DNA of 64,000 nt from Delphinus delphis (Eukaryota; Chordata; Mammalia; Artiodactyla; Delphinidae). The stretch is taken from contig NC_082701.1 of the NCBI RefSeq assembly GCF_949987515.2, positions 41,247,755 through 41,311,754 of the forward strand, in the 5' to 3' direction. Below, piece after piece: positions 45,845 through 58,354 of this stretch; position 1 is the stretch's first letter, and each line of letters begins with the position of its first letter. A model generated the notes under the pieces. That model ran no database searches, was not told where the DNA came from, and saw only the letters and a list, made by a program, of their open reading frames with translations. A program made the position numbers and the translations under genes.

Positions 45845-47425
45845 CTTCCCACTTGCCCCCAGATGTGCAGCCTGGGGCGGAAGAAGAGAACAGGCCCTGG
45901 GAATCTGCGGACACACCTTAAGGTGGTGGCAGGAGGGGTCTGTGGCAAACAGGAGCCCCTGGACAGCAGGGACCCCCATTTTACTCACCTCTCTAGCCCC
46001 AGTGCCCAGCCCGGCGCCTGGCACATCCTAGGAGTTAATGAAGAGCTTGTTCAATTAGGCTGGACCACTGGGTTGGCTGGGCTAACAAAAGCCCCACTGA
46101 GCCTTTGGTAACAGCCCAGACTGTACCCCGACTCCTGTTTCCTGCACCCTGAGGCCAGCTCCTCTGGTTGAGCACTTCTTCATCCATGGGAGCCTCACTG
46201 AGTGAGCTGAACACCCCGCTGACTACGTTCTCTGGAAAACAGCTCACAAAGGGGGTTTTTTTCCTTCACTCTCAAGGCAGTTTTTCCCAGAGTGAAGGCT
46301 TCCCACTGACTCTGATCCAGGACCACTCTGGCCTTATCTTGATCAGTTTCACCAAACACCCGTAGGGAAGAAGACACGTTGTGAACCAAATATTCAGACC
46401 CGGATCGATCATCGGAGAGGAGCCCACCCCTCTGCCCACCCCTTATCCCGGTTTGTATTAAGTGAGACACATAGACTCAAAACTTTGAAGATTCTGGAGG
46501 CATTTAGCAGCTCTCTGGTCCAGACCCCTTGCTTTATGGAGCAGCTAAGCAAGGCTCAGAGGTTACAGTTCCTGCCCAAGGAACCACATAAGTCACTGGA
46601 ACCTCACCGGGTGTTCACACTCAGCACTTCTCCCTGGAAGCCCCAGCAATGCTCCTCTCACAACGCTACCCACTCTGTTTCATTTCTGGCACAATCACGA
46701 AGATGTGGTCAGTCACGCACAGATAGATATCCCAGAGAGAAGACTCCGGGAGTAACAGAAAATAAGTGTGCACCACGGGTCATCGGGGCGTGCTTCTGTG
46801 TTTCCGGTCATCCGAGTGAGTATCTGTGTTATGGATGCAAAGCACGACCAGCTCTGTTGCCTGGTCACTGTACACGGTGAGACAGCGCCCTAGTGGGGAG
46901 AAAAGAGGCCAAGAGCGTCTCTGGTTCATTCAACATCTATTATTCACCAGCCACTCTTGGAGATGTTTCGTCTTGTTACAGAACGAGGCAGAAAAAAAAA
47001 AAAAAGAAAAAACATGATAACAATTGGCTTTAGAATTCCTCCTAGGGAAGGAAGTGCCTTTCCTTGAGGCTCCATGGGAAAGGTGGTTGCCGTGTCACCA
47101 AGATGCCAGAGGATGAGGCAACTACTTAAGAAGAAGCGGATTCTGCTCCTGGAAAGGGTGGCAAAGCACATAAGGAGAGAGAAAGGAGGCGGGAGAGAAG
47201 GAAGGAAAGGAGAAAGATGGAGAGATGCTGGGCTTAGGCAAGGTGAAGGAGATTTGCTCTGATGTAAACCCTCCTCCAACTCTGACATCTTCCTTATATT
47301 CTAATGCCCTGGGTGAGTGGGCTTTCTGTGGAGATGAACAAGGGGCTGAGTTTCACATCCTATCCATACATAGGACACAGAGACCGGAAGACGTCAGCCA
47401 AGGGCCACAGCTGCGTTACACGTAC
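45845..47425. other. Intron 3, no gene seen
   Basis: A-run at 46989-47010. Weak MIR-like piece at 46480-46570. No coding signal. Confidence 0.4.
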
Positions 47426-47429
47426 CTTG

Positions 47430-47575
47430 TGTTCAAAACTCACAGTATCCTCTGAAGTAGTTAATATCTCAGGGTGCTTCTCATGCAGAAAGAGGAGGTC
47501 CCCCACTAAGCAAGTGGCAGAGCCAGGATTCCAACCCAGCTGGGTCTGACCACAGAACACGTGCTCCTAACATGG
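47430..47575 (+). repeat. MIR fragment
   Basis: 'cacagtatcctctgaagtag', 'cactaagcaagtggcagagc', 'caggattccaacccagctgg'. Confidence 0.75.
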
Positions 47576-47579
47576 GTGC

Positions 47580-50080
47580 TCCCGGCAGACAGAGAACCTC
47601 GGCCAGGTGGGCTAGTGAGGAGGAGAAGGAAGCCAAGCAGGCCAGAATGAAGACCCCGACCCAGCCCTGGGAAGGAACCGGCAGGGGAATCCCAGAGCCT
47701 AAAGGGATCTGGTCCAGGTGAGTATCGTGTCCAGCACCTGAATCAAAAGCCCAAGTGGCTGACATGACAAAAGAGCCAGGTGGCTACCAGAGGAGCTCAG
47801 TGGGCCTCTCTCCTTGTCTCCCTCCTCCTTTATCTCTCCTCCGGTCTTTTCTACCCTTTCCAGGAGCAGAATGAACATATTCCTATGCGGTCTCATCATC
47901 GTCACAGCATCTCTCCCTTAGGAGCATCCCAGCCAAGGCTTCTGTGGGCTGCAGACACAAGGAAAAGGCCAAGGGAGCTGGGCAAGGTCCTATGGGACAG
48001 TCTCCCTCCCAGCATCTCTGACTACAGAGACCCTCCTTGAGCAGCTAGGCTAACTGCAGCGCCACCTGCTGGCACACCTCGGGATCTATGGGCTGGGAGA
48101 GGCTGGGAAAGCCAGTGGCTGAGGAACAGCATAGGACGTCCCGAGGCAGGGAGGGTGCAAACACAAACTTCTCTCTAGAAAACGAAAAGTACTGTGGAGA
48201 GAAGCCTCGAGACAGTGGAGCGATGACAGGCAAGCACCAGGGTATGCCATCACAAAAGTTCTGAGTTCTTTGCTCAGCTCATGAATGTGAGTAATTGTGC
48301 AAGGCCACCAGTTCCATGGCACAGTGAGAAAAATAAAAGGCTAAGGACGGATGAGTTGTTAAGTAAATGCAGGAACACTTTAAGGCTCAATCCTGGTGTC
48401 TCTCCTCTCTCCCTGGGCTGGCTCATCCACCCCACAGCTTCAAGATCCACTAAAGCCACACGCACACAAACGCACACATTTACGTCTCCAGCCCAGATCT
48501 CTCTCCCAGCTCCAGAGCCCTAGATCAGCGGCCTGGTGTCCTCTTGACTTGGACATCTGCATTGGCAGGAGTTCTTATAGTAAACCCAGCGCAAAATAAC
48601 TTGAGCCAAAAAGGATGGCGTTTCGCTAGTCTGTAGAACCAGATTGTAAGGAGAGCAGAGGTGGAGCTGGACTATTTGTTGAATGAATGAAAGGGTAGAA
48701 AAACATGAAGACGTTTGTTAGGGGAAAGAGATAGGAACTAAGTCTTGGTGGGTACCTACTGGCTGCTGGGCACTTATTTAATCCAATGAGGAGGCTAAAA
48801 GCGGGGGCTGGGGAGTGGGGGCTTTGTCACTGACTAAGTCACACAACTAGCCCATGAAAGAGTGAGGTTCAAGGTTCTGTCGGACTTGTACCACTGTCTC
48901 TAGTTCTCAAATTAAAATTACAGATGTAGGGTCTAGGATTGGATATAAGGGCTTAAGAGGTTTTAGAATCTCCAACTGCACATGCAGTACTTGAATCTCT
49001 CTCTTCCCATCCCAGCCAGGTGGTTGTATGGTTTCTGCTTGAACACCCCTCATGATGGGGACCTCACCCTCAAGATAGGGATTTTGTCATTGAATCATAG
49101 TAGCAGGTTAGAAAGTTGAGACAGAATTTATCCTTCTTTAGGATTAAATAAGAGAATGCGTGTGCTGTGCCCACCACAGTGCCTGCAACGTCAATAAACG
49201 TGATCATGCACCCCACTTCCCTTAGGACAACTGTTCTTGTGTCTATCTTTCCCTTGGGATGCCGGGAAACAAATCTAGTTCTTCTTCCCTGAGACAGCCC
49301 TTCAGATATTTGAAGACAGTGCTTCAGGGTCCCCCTGAGGCTTCGCTTACCCAGGATAAACAAATACTCCAACACGCTTTCAGACACTCGTTGGTAAGCA
49401 AGAGTTGATGCTGTACACGCTGCGATTTTCCAGCTGCTGTGGTGTGTGAGGCTTCAGAAAATCTGATGGAACGAATGATAAACCAGCCACAGCAGGGTAG
49501 CCATGGTATCTGGATCATGACCTCTGTATAAAAAAAGGGAAGTGATTGACCCTGAACAAACAGTAGCACATCCCCAGAGTTTCACCAGCTGCATTCTTGG
49601 TCCACCCACTGTGGGAAATTGTTTTAGAAGAAGAAAAAGAAACGAGAGTCTCCCAAGATGATTTTACATCATTTTAGACCCCCTGTCTTGCCAAAAGTCG
49701 CTATGAATTCTTCCCAAATCCAGTTTGTGTGCTGATCGATCCAATATTGAGCAATGTAGGGAACTGAATCCATTCTAATCATAGACTGTCAAACCTACCC
49801 CACATACTCCCTCTTTACGGATGGGGAAACTAAGGTCCAGAGGAGAGTGGCGACTTATCCAAAGTCATAGAGGAAATCTGTGCAAAAGCCTGGTCAGCTC
49901 ATGAACTCCAAAGAAAGACGAGAGAGTAACGCAAGCCTTCATGGGAAAGGAAGAAGAAAGGAGCTGTTAGAAAAAAACACAAAAGAGAAAAGCTCTGAAA
50001 GGTCCTCTCTGGAGTGTTTCTCCCTCCTTTCATCCATTTCCTATAGAGACAATGTAGTATACAAGGGCAAGATTGGAGTC
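47580..50080. other. Intron 3 end, no gene seen
   Basis: MIR-like pieces at about 48725-48900 and 49795-49890, and a G-run cluster at 48801-48825. Otherwise unique-looking. Confidence 0.45.
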
Positions 50081-50084
50081 AGAA

Positions 50085-50222
50085 ATTCCTAGGTCCCTAT
50101 GCTGACTCCGCCACTGGCTCTGTGTTTGATCTTGAACAGACTACTACTAACCTTTCAGATACTCAGTTTCGTCATGAATAAAATGAGAATAGGAACAGCT
50201 CCCTCAAAGGAATGAGTCTTAA
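50085..50222 (+). repeat. MIR fragment
   Basis: 'tgctgactccgccactggct', then 'tcgtcatgaataaaatgaga' and 'taggaacagctccctcaaag'. Confidence 0.75.
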
Positions 50223-50234
50223 ATAAAATAGAGA

Positions 50235-50715
50235 GAGAGAGACTTTTGGTTCTCAGTCATGGTGGAGCGGCTTATATCAGACTAACCCTTCCGGAAATAA
50301 CAATTATAAACTCTGGACAAAATATTTCAGAAGTACTATTTGATGGCATTGGAGAGAGACTAAACACAGGCAGAAACTGGAGGGTACACAGCCCTTGAAG
50401 GAAGGGAGTCACACTGGGTGAAACACACATTGATTTACCTGATCTCTCCTTTGAGGGCACGTCGAGTTCTAAGGGAATGTTGTAGCTAGAGCTCAAGAAG
50501 AAAGCAGCAGTCGTTGAGTTAAAAAGTCTCAAGCTCGAGTTCAGCGTTGCCAGAAAAGCTAGAAAAAATGGGAAGAAAAACCCTAGAAAGGAGGGGCCCC
50601 CAGAGGCAGAGCCCCCAAATTTTTATCTCACTTCTCTGCTGCTGAGAGATGGGAGATGACAAATTGTGGAAGTGGGAAGATGTGGCCCGTGTAAGAGACT
50701 TTGAGAAGATCAGCA
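50235..50715 (+). mobile_element. Probable old L1/HAL1 5' region fragment
   Basis: 'tcagtcatggtggagcggct' and 'aactctggacaaaatatttc' resemble the 5' leader of old L1/HAL1 elements. Strongly diverged and tentative. Confidence 0.4.
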
Positions 50716-50923
50716 TTTATAAGAAGGTTATAAAGAAAATAAGATAGGAAAACTGGTATCGGAGCCAAAAGTAGAAGGCTTGGGAGGTCAATGGAATTGA
50801 GGTTGTCATGCAGTAGATGCTCAGTAGTGGTCTGTTAACTGCATGAGTGAATGAATGAGCCACTGGGCCTGTCGCGGCTGAAGCTCTGGGGCTGACTGCT
50901 GCCCCCTCCTTCCTGTCTTGCAG

Positions 50924-51074
50924 CTCACATACCTGCCCCCGCCGTGGGGCGAGTGCCGGTCCTCGGAGATGGGACTCGACTTCTTTCCTGTTTACAGCAT
51001 CACTGCCTGTCGGATTGACTGTGAGACCCGCTACATCGTGGAGAACTGCAACTGTCGCATGGTCCACATGCCAG
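50924..51074 (+). CDS. ASIC2: ASIC2 exon 4 (thumb domain, cysteine-rich)
   Basis: 151-bp exon beginning in phase 0 after a pyrimidine-rich acceptor (TCTTGCAG) and ending one base into the Gly-329 codon at donor gtcagt. It encodes residues 279-328: [11 protein letters not shown] onwards, then [14 protein letters not shown] and [12 protein letters not shown]. Five cysteines (about 289, 307, 311, 320, 322) belong to the disulfide ladder that stiffens the thumb. The Trp in PPPWG is the conserved family residue near the junction of the extracellular and transmembrane parts. The frame is open throughout. Exon 5 completes the glycine codon and continues DAPFC. Confidence 0.98.
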
Positions 51075-51665
51075 GTCAGTGCCAGGCGAGGACAGCCGCA
51101 GGGGCCCAGGACTACCTGCGACCTTCTTTGCATTTCTCACCCTGATGGGAAACTCTACACCCACTCCACGAGGATGCAAAGGGATGCTGTTCTGGGAAGA
51201 CTGTTATTTGATGCCCAAACTCTTAGAGGGCGGATGGAAACCTCCAGTCTGGCAACCAAGGCAGCATCCTGGTGTCCAGAAGTGGTCAGGTGTTTGGAGG
51301 ACGTTCCTCCCAACGTTCAATATGTTTGCTAATTGTTTGCTGGTCTTCCCTCCTAGAGTTCAGTGTCCGGATATCTGGATGCTTACAATTCTTACATCCT
51401 GGTGTGGTACACGTTCAAACATCCAGATGGTTATGGCTTTCCTCCAGATGTTTCCCTTCTTGCATCCAAATGTCTAGCTCTCTTTCAAGCTAGGCAAGAG
51501 TCCATCAGCCAGCAAATGAATGCATGTGTACTGACATTTCTATTCTCAGACTAACAATGCACGTAGCCATCATTAGAGGCAGTTGGCTTGTCAGTAGAAG
51601 TGGAGTGGGGGGAAGGGGGCTGATTGGAGCAGGAAGAGTTTGGTACTGCAGCATGGAAGGAAGGA
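51075..51665. other. Start of intron 4, no gene seen
   Basis: Includes a decayed minisatellite-like stretch at about 51265-51480 with recurring 'catcc(a/t)g(a/g)tg' motifs. Confidence 0.4.
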
Positions 51666-51669
51666 TGAC

Positions 51670-51800
51670 TGAGGCTGGAGTCAGTGGCCTTGGCTTCTAA
51701 CTCAGGTTCCTCCACCTTACTGCTGTGTGACCTGGTACAAGTTACTAAACCTCTCTATTCTTACCTCCATTATCTTTAAAACACAATCATTCGTGGATAG
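51670..51800 (+). repeat. MIR fragment
   Basis: 'cttctaactcaggttcctcc', 'tgtgacctggtacaagttac' and 'taaacctctctattcttacc'. Confidence 0.8.
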
Positions 51801-51838
51801 GAAGATAAAATTAGGCTAAGATATAAAAATGCTTTGTT

Positions 51839-51955
51839 GGGAATTCCCTGGTGGTCCAGTGGTTAGAGTTCCATGCTTCCACTGCAGGGGGTTCGGGTTC
51901 GATCCCTGGTCAGGGAACTAAGATCCCGCAAGCTCCGCAGTGCGGCCAAAAAGAA
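51839..51955 (+). mobile_element. Older short tRNA-derived SINE
   Basis: Head 'gggaattccctggtggtcca', B box 'cgggttcgatccctggtcag', end 'agtgcggccaaaaagaaaa'. Same short type as 14001-14133. Confidence 0.9.
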
Positions 51956-51959
51956 AACT

Positions 51960-52715
51960 TTGTCAATTGCAAACGTCAGTGGTGATTGTGTTAACACATG
52001 GGGAGAGGGAATTGAGAGTACTGTTGACTGAAGACCTACTATGTGCTGGGAACTTTGCTGTTATATTTCATGGCTACAATTTCATGGTTATATCATACTT
52101 TGTTTATTTAGCTAAATCCTGATATCAGACATTTCATTCATTACCAGTTGTTTTCTGTTATAGTTGTTTTCTGTTATAACCAATGCTGAAATGAACATCC
52201 TTAGAGCTAAATTCTAACTTAGTGCACTATGATCAGTAATTGCTCTAGCAATCTAAATTTAGAATTATCGACCTTTAAAATTGCCTTTGAGCTTCCTAGA
52301 AGACAGAGCAAAAGGGAAACATATCAGTTAAATTTTTATTATTAGAAAGGAGGAAGCATATCAGTTCTTCAGCTCTTGAAAAGAATTGGTGTTTAGGGAG
52401 AAGGTAAGGAAAAGATATCGTGGTGGGCTTTAACTTCAGCACTTGGTAAAAGAAAAAAAAAAAAAGCTTCTGGATTTCTACAGAGACCAGAGAGAACTGA
52501 GCACTGGTAAATGCTACCTGCCTGATGCTCAGACTGGATCACCAGCCAGTGAGGTTTCCCCATGGAACCTGAGCCCAAAGCAAGCAGGAGAGATTTTAAT
52601 CATTTCCGCCCCCCACCCCCACATGACACTGTTACTGGTATCTCAGTTATAATGTGGAATTAAGGGCACAGCAAAGAGGAGACTTAAAAAGCAGCCCTCA
52701 CTCCCCTACAGCAGT
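51960..52715. other. Intron 4, nothing recognised
   Basis: AT-rich; includes a perfect 16-bp tandem duplication at 52147-52178 and an A-run at 52450-52465. Confidence 0.5.
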
Positions 52716-52719
52716 GTGG

Positions 52720-52925
52720 TGTGCTGGAAAGAGCCCTAGCCTCGGGGTCAGACAGACCTGGGTTCAAAGCCCACCTCCATCACCGCTAGCTCTGATGTCC
52801 TGGGAAAACAGGATTCTTAAGCCTCAATTCTCTCATGGGTGAAACAGAAACAGTATTTCCTATTTCTGAAGGTACCCGTGTGGGTTAAAGGGGACAATGC
52901 ATGCCCAGGACTTAGTAGCTGCTTA
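52720..52925 (+). repeat. MIR element
   Basis: 'ctcggggtcagacagacctg', 'gggttcaaagcccacctcca', 'aagcctcaattctctcatgg', 'cccaggacttagtagctgct'. Confidence 0.85.
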
Positions 52926-53200
52926 CCACTGCTTCCCCACTTGAACTGTCAGCGCTTTCCTATCACATATGTAAGCCAGATTGTGCAACCTGGGAGAAGT
53001 TAGCTAGACCGGTCTTGTTATCACAGAGCAGATCAGAACCCAGTCTTCTGCTCCCCCACTACCCCCAGGGCTTCTGACCATCCACTGGTGAACTGCTGCC
53101 CCTCCTAGGTACCAAGGTAGCTGGATGCAATCCCTTCCTCCAGCCCAAGGAGGGAAGGGGTTGCTGCCTGAGTACCTCTCCCTGTCTCTCTTCTTTGCAG

Positions 53201-53257
53201 GGGATGCCCCTTTCTGTACCCCTGAGCAACACAAGGAGTGTGCCGAGCCTGCCCTAG
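53201..53257 (+). CDS. ASIC2: ASIC2 exon 5 (thumb domain, short exon)
   Basis: 57-bp exon. The acceptor CTTTGCAG follows a long pyrimidine tract (about 53176-53196), and the donor is gtcagt. With split glycine codons at both ends it encodes G-DAPFCTPEQHKECAEPAL-G, residues 329-348, including cysteines 334 and 342 of the thumb disulfide set. The length is divisible by three and both borders are in the same phase, so skipping this exon would keep the frame but remove 19 residues and two cysteines. Identity as ASIC2 is supported by the CTPEQHKECAEP stretch, where ASIC1 as I recall it has YKECADP. Confidence 0.97.
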   Translation, partial: GMPLSVPLSNTRSVPSLP

Positions 53258-53329
53258 GTCAGTACCAGGGGCCAGGTGGAATGATGGTGGAGGGGCTGCG
53301 ATCAAGACCTTGCAGAACTTCCGGGTGCA

Positions 53330-53580
53330 GAAGAGAGATGGGGGGAAGGGGAGTGGGGAAGGGTGAGGGGAAAGAGGCTGGAAAGGGTGGTGTCCCTGCA
53401 GAGACGGGAGAGGGAGATGGAGAGGAGGAAGGAGAGAGGGGTGGGGGAGGGAACTGATGCAAGTGGATGAGGGCTGGAAACCAGACTAGGGAAAGAAAGG
53501 AGGTAGAGAGGTGGGGGTAGGGAAGGAGTGGGTTTTGGGAGAGCAGAGAGCACTGCGGAATGCAGGGGAGCGGGCAGAGA
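53330..53580. repeat. Purine-rich low-complexity tract, intron 5
   Basis: About 250 bases of G/A-dominated sequence on the + strand just downstream of exon 5. Frames of 110 codons and more across it on either strand are composition artefacts. Confidence 0.8.
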
Positions 53581-54490
53581 GGATCGACAGTGAGCATCCG
53601 GGTGGGCCCCAAAGGAGATCAGCCGTATCTCCCCGCACACGCTCTCGCGGTTATTCCAAAGCTGTCCTGTCTTTGCGTGCTCCGTTGAGCCAGGCGCGTT
53701 CCCCCTGCTCCTCTGCCTTCTGCTGGGTGTTTGCTGGTCCACACCCACCCCCCGACCCTGGAAAACTTCCAGTGAGGGAGATCACACAAACAAGCTGCAA
53801 CCCCCAAGCTAGACCCACTCCACGTGCCCACCTCTTCCGGACCCGGGAAATGATCTATAACCAAGACAAGCAGAGAGTATCTAAATCATCCGGACTCAAG
53901 TTCGTTCAGCAGCTGCACTTGCTGGATCTAAGTGCAGCAGCTCGGGGCTCACACGTCCAGACGCCTCCAGGAGGGCTGGCGGGAAGGAGAAGGAGTGACT
54001 TCCAATGGATGCAAAGCCTCAGTTCTGCGTCCTAAACCAGCGAGCAGAGCAGGTGGGCGTTGGCTACGAGGGAGCCCCAGAGGGAGTACCGCGGAGCCCA
54101 GAGTTTCAGATAAAATGGTCTCCCACACTCGCCTTTGGAGAACAGCCCCCTTTGTAGATGAGAACTGAGGCTAGGAGCAGAGAAGAAGGCCCTGGGGAGG
54201 TGAGGGGTCCGGGACTCCCTCGGAGCCCATTCTCCAAAAGTGGAGCCTTTTCAAAGATTTACAAAGGGTGACATAACAGTGAAGGAAACAAGAAAAACAG
54301 GACCAAGAGTAACAGAGAAAGAGTGGGCACATTCTATGAGAGCTCACACCCTCATCAACCGGCCCCCCTTCTCTCCACAGCCCCCCACCCCTCATTTACC
54401 CGGTGGCACCTCCTCCTAGCTCACTCCTCTGCTGCGGGAACCTGGCTACTCTGGGCCAGGAGGTCCACCTGACTAAGCCCTGCCTCCCTC
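53581..54490. other. Intron 5, no gene seen
   Basis: Unique-looking, GC-moderate, no coding signal before exon 6. Confidence 0.45.
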
Positions 54491-54500
54491 TCCCCTCCAG

Positions 54501-54654
54501 GTCTGCTGGCGGAAAAGGACAGTAATTACTGTCTCTGCAGGACACCCTGCAACCTGACCCGCTACAACAAAGAGCTCTCCATGGTGAAGATTCCCAGCAA
54601 GACGTCAGCCAAGTACCTCGAGAAGAAATTTAACAAATCAGAAAAATATATCTC
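54501..54654 (+). CDS. ASIC2: ASIC2 exon 6 (thumb/palm, N-glycosylation sites)
   Basis: 154-bp exon from acceptor CCCCTCCAG to donor gtacgt, entered and left with split codons (Gly-348 and Ser-399). It encodes [19 protein letters not shown] onwards to [10 protein letters not shown]. Cysteines 358, 360 and 364 complete the thumb disulfides. Two N-linked glycosylation sequons are visible, Asn-365 (NLT) and Asn-392 (NKS), which are the positions known for ASIC2a. The LSMVKIPSK stretch is a family signature of the palm. The last exonic bases (TC) fit the donor consensus poorly, but gtacgt is otherwise acceptable and the join gives the expected Ser-Glu-Asn. Confidence 0.97.
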
Positions 54655-54744
54655 GTACGTTAAGTGGACGTGGTGGATGGCGGTGGGGGAGGGTGGACTA
54701 GGAAAAACTGGGGGACAGTCGAGGGCAAGGTAAGCGGTTACTTC

Positions 54745-54961
54745 TATTTGGCAGACATTAACTGAGCACCTGCTGTTTGCCACGTTCTGTGCTCAGACTC
54801 AGAATACGAAGACAAAGCGGATTAAGATGCACCCCCAGGCTTTAAGGAGCTTAGAGTCTGGTGGAGCGACAAGTACAAAGCTGAAAGCTATGTAGGCTGA
54901 TGCAGGTAATAAGAGAAGTGGCTGGCCGCACCTTGCGTAGGGACGCTGTCAAGGAAAGCTT
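54745..54961 (+). repeat. Old interspersed repeat, L2/CR1 class likely
   Basis: 'acattaactgagcacctgct' then 'aggctttaaggagcttagag' and 'tctggtggagcgacaagta'. Likely continues at 55415-55910 as the same element. Confidence 0.55.
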
Positions 54962-54974
54962 CAGAGATGTTTTT

Positions 54975-55034
54975 CTTTTTGCATTTTTTTTGTTAGTTAT
55001 CCATTTTATACATATTAGGGTGTATATGTCAATG
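54975..55034 (-). mobile_element. Tiny retro-insertion with target duplication
   Basis: About 60 bases with a T-rich left end, flanked by the perfect 13-bp repeat CAGAGATGTTTTT at 54962-54974 and 55035-55047. The right part ('cattttatacatattaggg') resembles antisense L1 sequence. This is an extremely 5'-truncated insertion. Confidence 0.7.
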
Positions 55035-55074
55035 CAGAGATGTTTTTACAGGATGTAGAGGAGTTTTCCAGGCA

Positions 55075-55388
55075 GGTTTTGCACATTCTGTTCCCTCTGC
55101 CTGGAATGCTTTTCCTCTCACTCTTCACCTAGCTGGTTCCTCATTGTGCAGGTCTCCATTTAAACGTCATCTCTTTGGACGACTAAATTAGTCCCCTCCT
55201 GTCATTTTTCTCTCGAAGCTCTCTGGTGTTTTCCTTTATAACACACACCACCATGTGTAATTCTATATTCACGTGTGTGTTTCCTGCAATTAACTTGCCC
55301 ACTTCACGAAAGTGAAGCTCCTTGAGAGCAGGAACTTTTCTTGTTTTGTTCTCTGCTGTGGAGTGTCTGACACAGAGTTGATGCTCAA
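55075..55388 (+). repeat. LINE L2 3' end
   Basis: 'attctgttccctctgcctgg', 'aatgcttttcctctc', 'gtgaagctccttgagagcag' and 'gttgatgctcaac' in L2 order. Confidence 0.8.
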
Positions 55389-55406
55389 CTATATATATAT
55401 ATATCT
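55389..55406. repeat. (TA)n microsatellite
   Basis: Eight to nine TA units after the L2 3' end. Confidence 0.9.
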
Positions 55407-55414
55407 TTTAACAG

Positions 55415-56565
55415 AATAAGTGAAAGAAAGACACAGGAGCAGAGGGTGTCCCAGGCAGAGCCTCAGCAGGGAAAATCAGTGAAGGGCAGACAAGATTAGG
55501 GGAAGGGGAGGCTGGGGGAGGTGACTGTGTCCAAGGTAGAAGATCCTGCAGGCTGAGCTGGGCGGGGGTGGGACGCAGAGAGTGGACTTATTCTAAAAGG
55601 ACAGGCAGCCACAGAAGAACTTCCACCAGGCGAGTGACAGGCTCACATTTGCCGTTTAGGTAGAACCTTCTGGAAATGTTCTTTATCTGTGATGTCCTAC
55701 ATGATGGCCACTGGCCACATGTGGCTACTGAGCATTTTAAATGTAGCCTGAGTGATGGAGGAACTGGATGCTAATTTTATGTCACGTGGATTAGTTTAGC
55801 GGTTTTAGGAAGACCCTTCAGGCGGCAGATAGAGGTCGGACCGGAAGCCAGGTGGGCGGAAGGGAGCCAGGTGGGAAGCAGTTGCCATAAACCAGGCAAG
55901 AGAGGGTGACCCTGTGAATGGCACCTGGGCGAGCCCCGCGTGGAGAGGGCTCCTCGCCCCCAGCCTCTCCCTCCTGCCCACACCGTCACCAGACCTCATC
56001 CTGGGACGGCTTTTGCTCCGTCCCAGGGTTGAGGACAAGGGACGCTGAGGGCATTGTGAGCCACGTCGTGGAAGGAGGCAGGGAATTTTGTAGGAGGTAC
56101 CAGGCACCGCTGTCGCAGACATTGTGCCGGCCGTAATGACTTCTCCTGCCTAGATGTGTCTCGTGCACACATCTGCCCAAAAGAGCAAAAGGGAACCGGG
56201 GTGCTTCCATCAGAAACCCTGCAACCAGGTGTGGGTTTTCTCCCTAAAAACCCTCCCTGGTCCCTGCAGCTGACTTGGCCATCCGGGGTAGGGCCCCCAC
56301 TAGGAGAAGCTTGCTATCAATCCCAGTAAGAACTGGGGTCCTCTCCAGAGTGGGCAGGGGAGGTCAGCGGGGGGCAGGCGAGCAAGACTTGTCAAGAGAG
56401 TGCTGAGCTCACCTGCACGTAAGGGCCCAGGCAGACCCTCTGGGAGCACGGAGACCTGGAGGCCGGGCAGGAGTCCTGGAAAGGGTGCAGAGAGACAGGG
56501 GCGTTAGCAATGAGGGGCCAAGGGGACAGCTGATATACGCCTCCAGGGCCGTGAAGGGCACTGAG
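55415..56565. other. Intron 6, old repeat remains and unique DNA
   Basis: About 55415-55910 has 'gagcagagggtgtcccaggc' and 'aggcgagtgacaggctcaca', probably the later part of the element at 54745. After that nothing is recognised. Confidence 0.45.
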
Positions 56566-56569
56566 CCGG

Positions 56570-57440
<871 letters not shown>

Positions 57441-57458
57441 TAAAAAGACCTGCTCTGG

Positions 57459-57668
57459 GGCTTCCCTGGTGGCGCAGTGGTTGAGAGTCCACCTGCCAAT
57501 GCAGGGGACGCGGGTTCGTGCCCCGGTCCGGGAAGATCCCACATGCTGCGGAGCAGCTGGGCCCGTGAGCCATGGCCGCTGAGCCTGCGCGTCCGGAGCC
57601 TGTGCTCCACAACGGGAGAGGCCACAGCAGTCAGAGGCCCGTGTACTGCCAAAAAAAAAAAAAAAAAA
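57459..57668 (+). mobile_element. CHR-type SINE, + orientation
   Basis: Full short CHR SINE in intron 7 with an A tail of about 19. The perfect 11-bp target-site duplication ACCTGCTCTGG is at 57448-57458 and 57669-57679. Confidence 0.96.
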
Positions 57669-57689
57669 ACCTGCTCTGGACTCATCCCC

Positions 57690-58300
57690 CAACTCCCACT
57701 CACTCTCAAGAAAGGATCTGGTGTCTGTGGCTTCGAGGAAAAATAGCTCTTGTCTCTGTGAACTGAATCAGGTGAGAATAGAATCCTGGGTGAGGGCGGG
57801 GAGGCATACACCTTCTACCTGGAAGTACAAGGGGAGAGCAAGCCACGGGCCGCTGCACACCAACTGGGAGAAGGTGGGCAGGTGGCTTCACTGAACCTCA
57901 GGTTTCTCATCTGTAAAATGGGTCTAATAAAACTCATTTTGTGAGTTTCCCATGATGGTTAAATGTGGAAAAGCCCCAGCCCACAGGAGGTCCATAAATA
58001 GAGGTTTCTGGCATGTGGACAGACACCATGCCAGGGACCCAGGGCCTACCCTGCGGCACCGTCTGAGCGTGTCTGTTCCTCTCCCAGGAGGCTGGGGAAC
58101 TGGGCCACAGTTGGGTGCCCGCTGGGCTAAGGTGGTCATCACCTGGGCCTTGGAGATTGTTGTGGCCAAAGGGCCTGTGGCTAGACGGCCTCATGCCCTG
58201 AGCTGGTGGTAGAGCCCTGCTCCTGACACCTTTATTTCCTAAAGAAGACCGAGGACATGCCTCCTCCACTTCCGTCCCCTCCCCTACATAGGCTCACAGT
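57690..58300. other. Intron 7, no gene seen
   Basis: MIR-like piece at 57880-58005 ('ctcatctgtaaaatgggtct'); rest unique-looking. Confidence 0.5.
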
Positions 58301-58308
58301 CACACTCA

Positions 58309-58352
<44 letters not shown>
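58309..58352. repeat. (CA)n microsatellite
   Basis: About 21 CA units, nearly pure, in intron 7. Confidence 0.95.

Positions 58353-58354
<2 letters not shown>

Noticed and set aside
53259..53748. Pro/Ser-rich frames of 117-148 codons, minus strand
   Set aside because: These come from the purine-rich tract at 53330-53580 read on the opposite strand.
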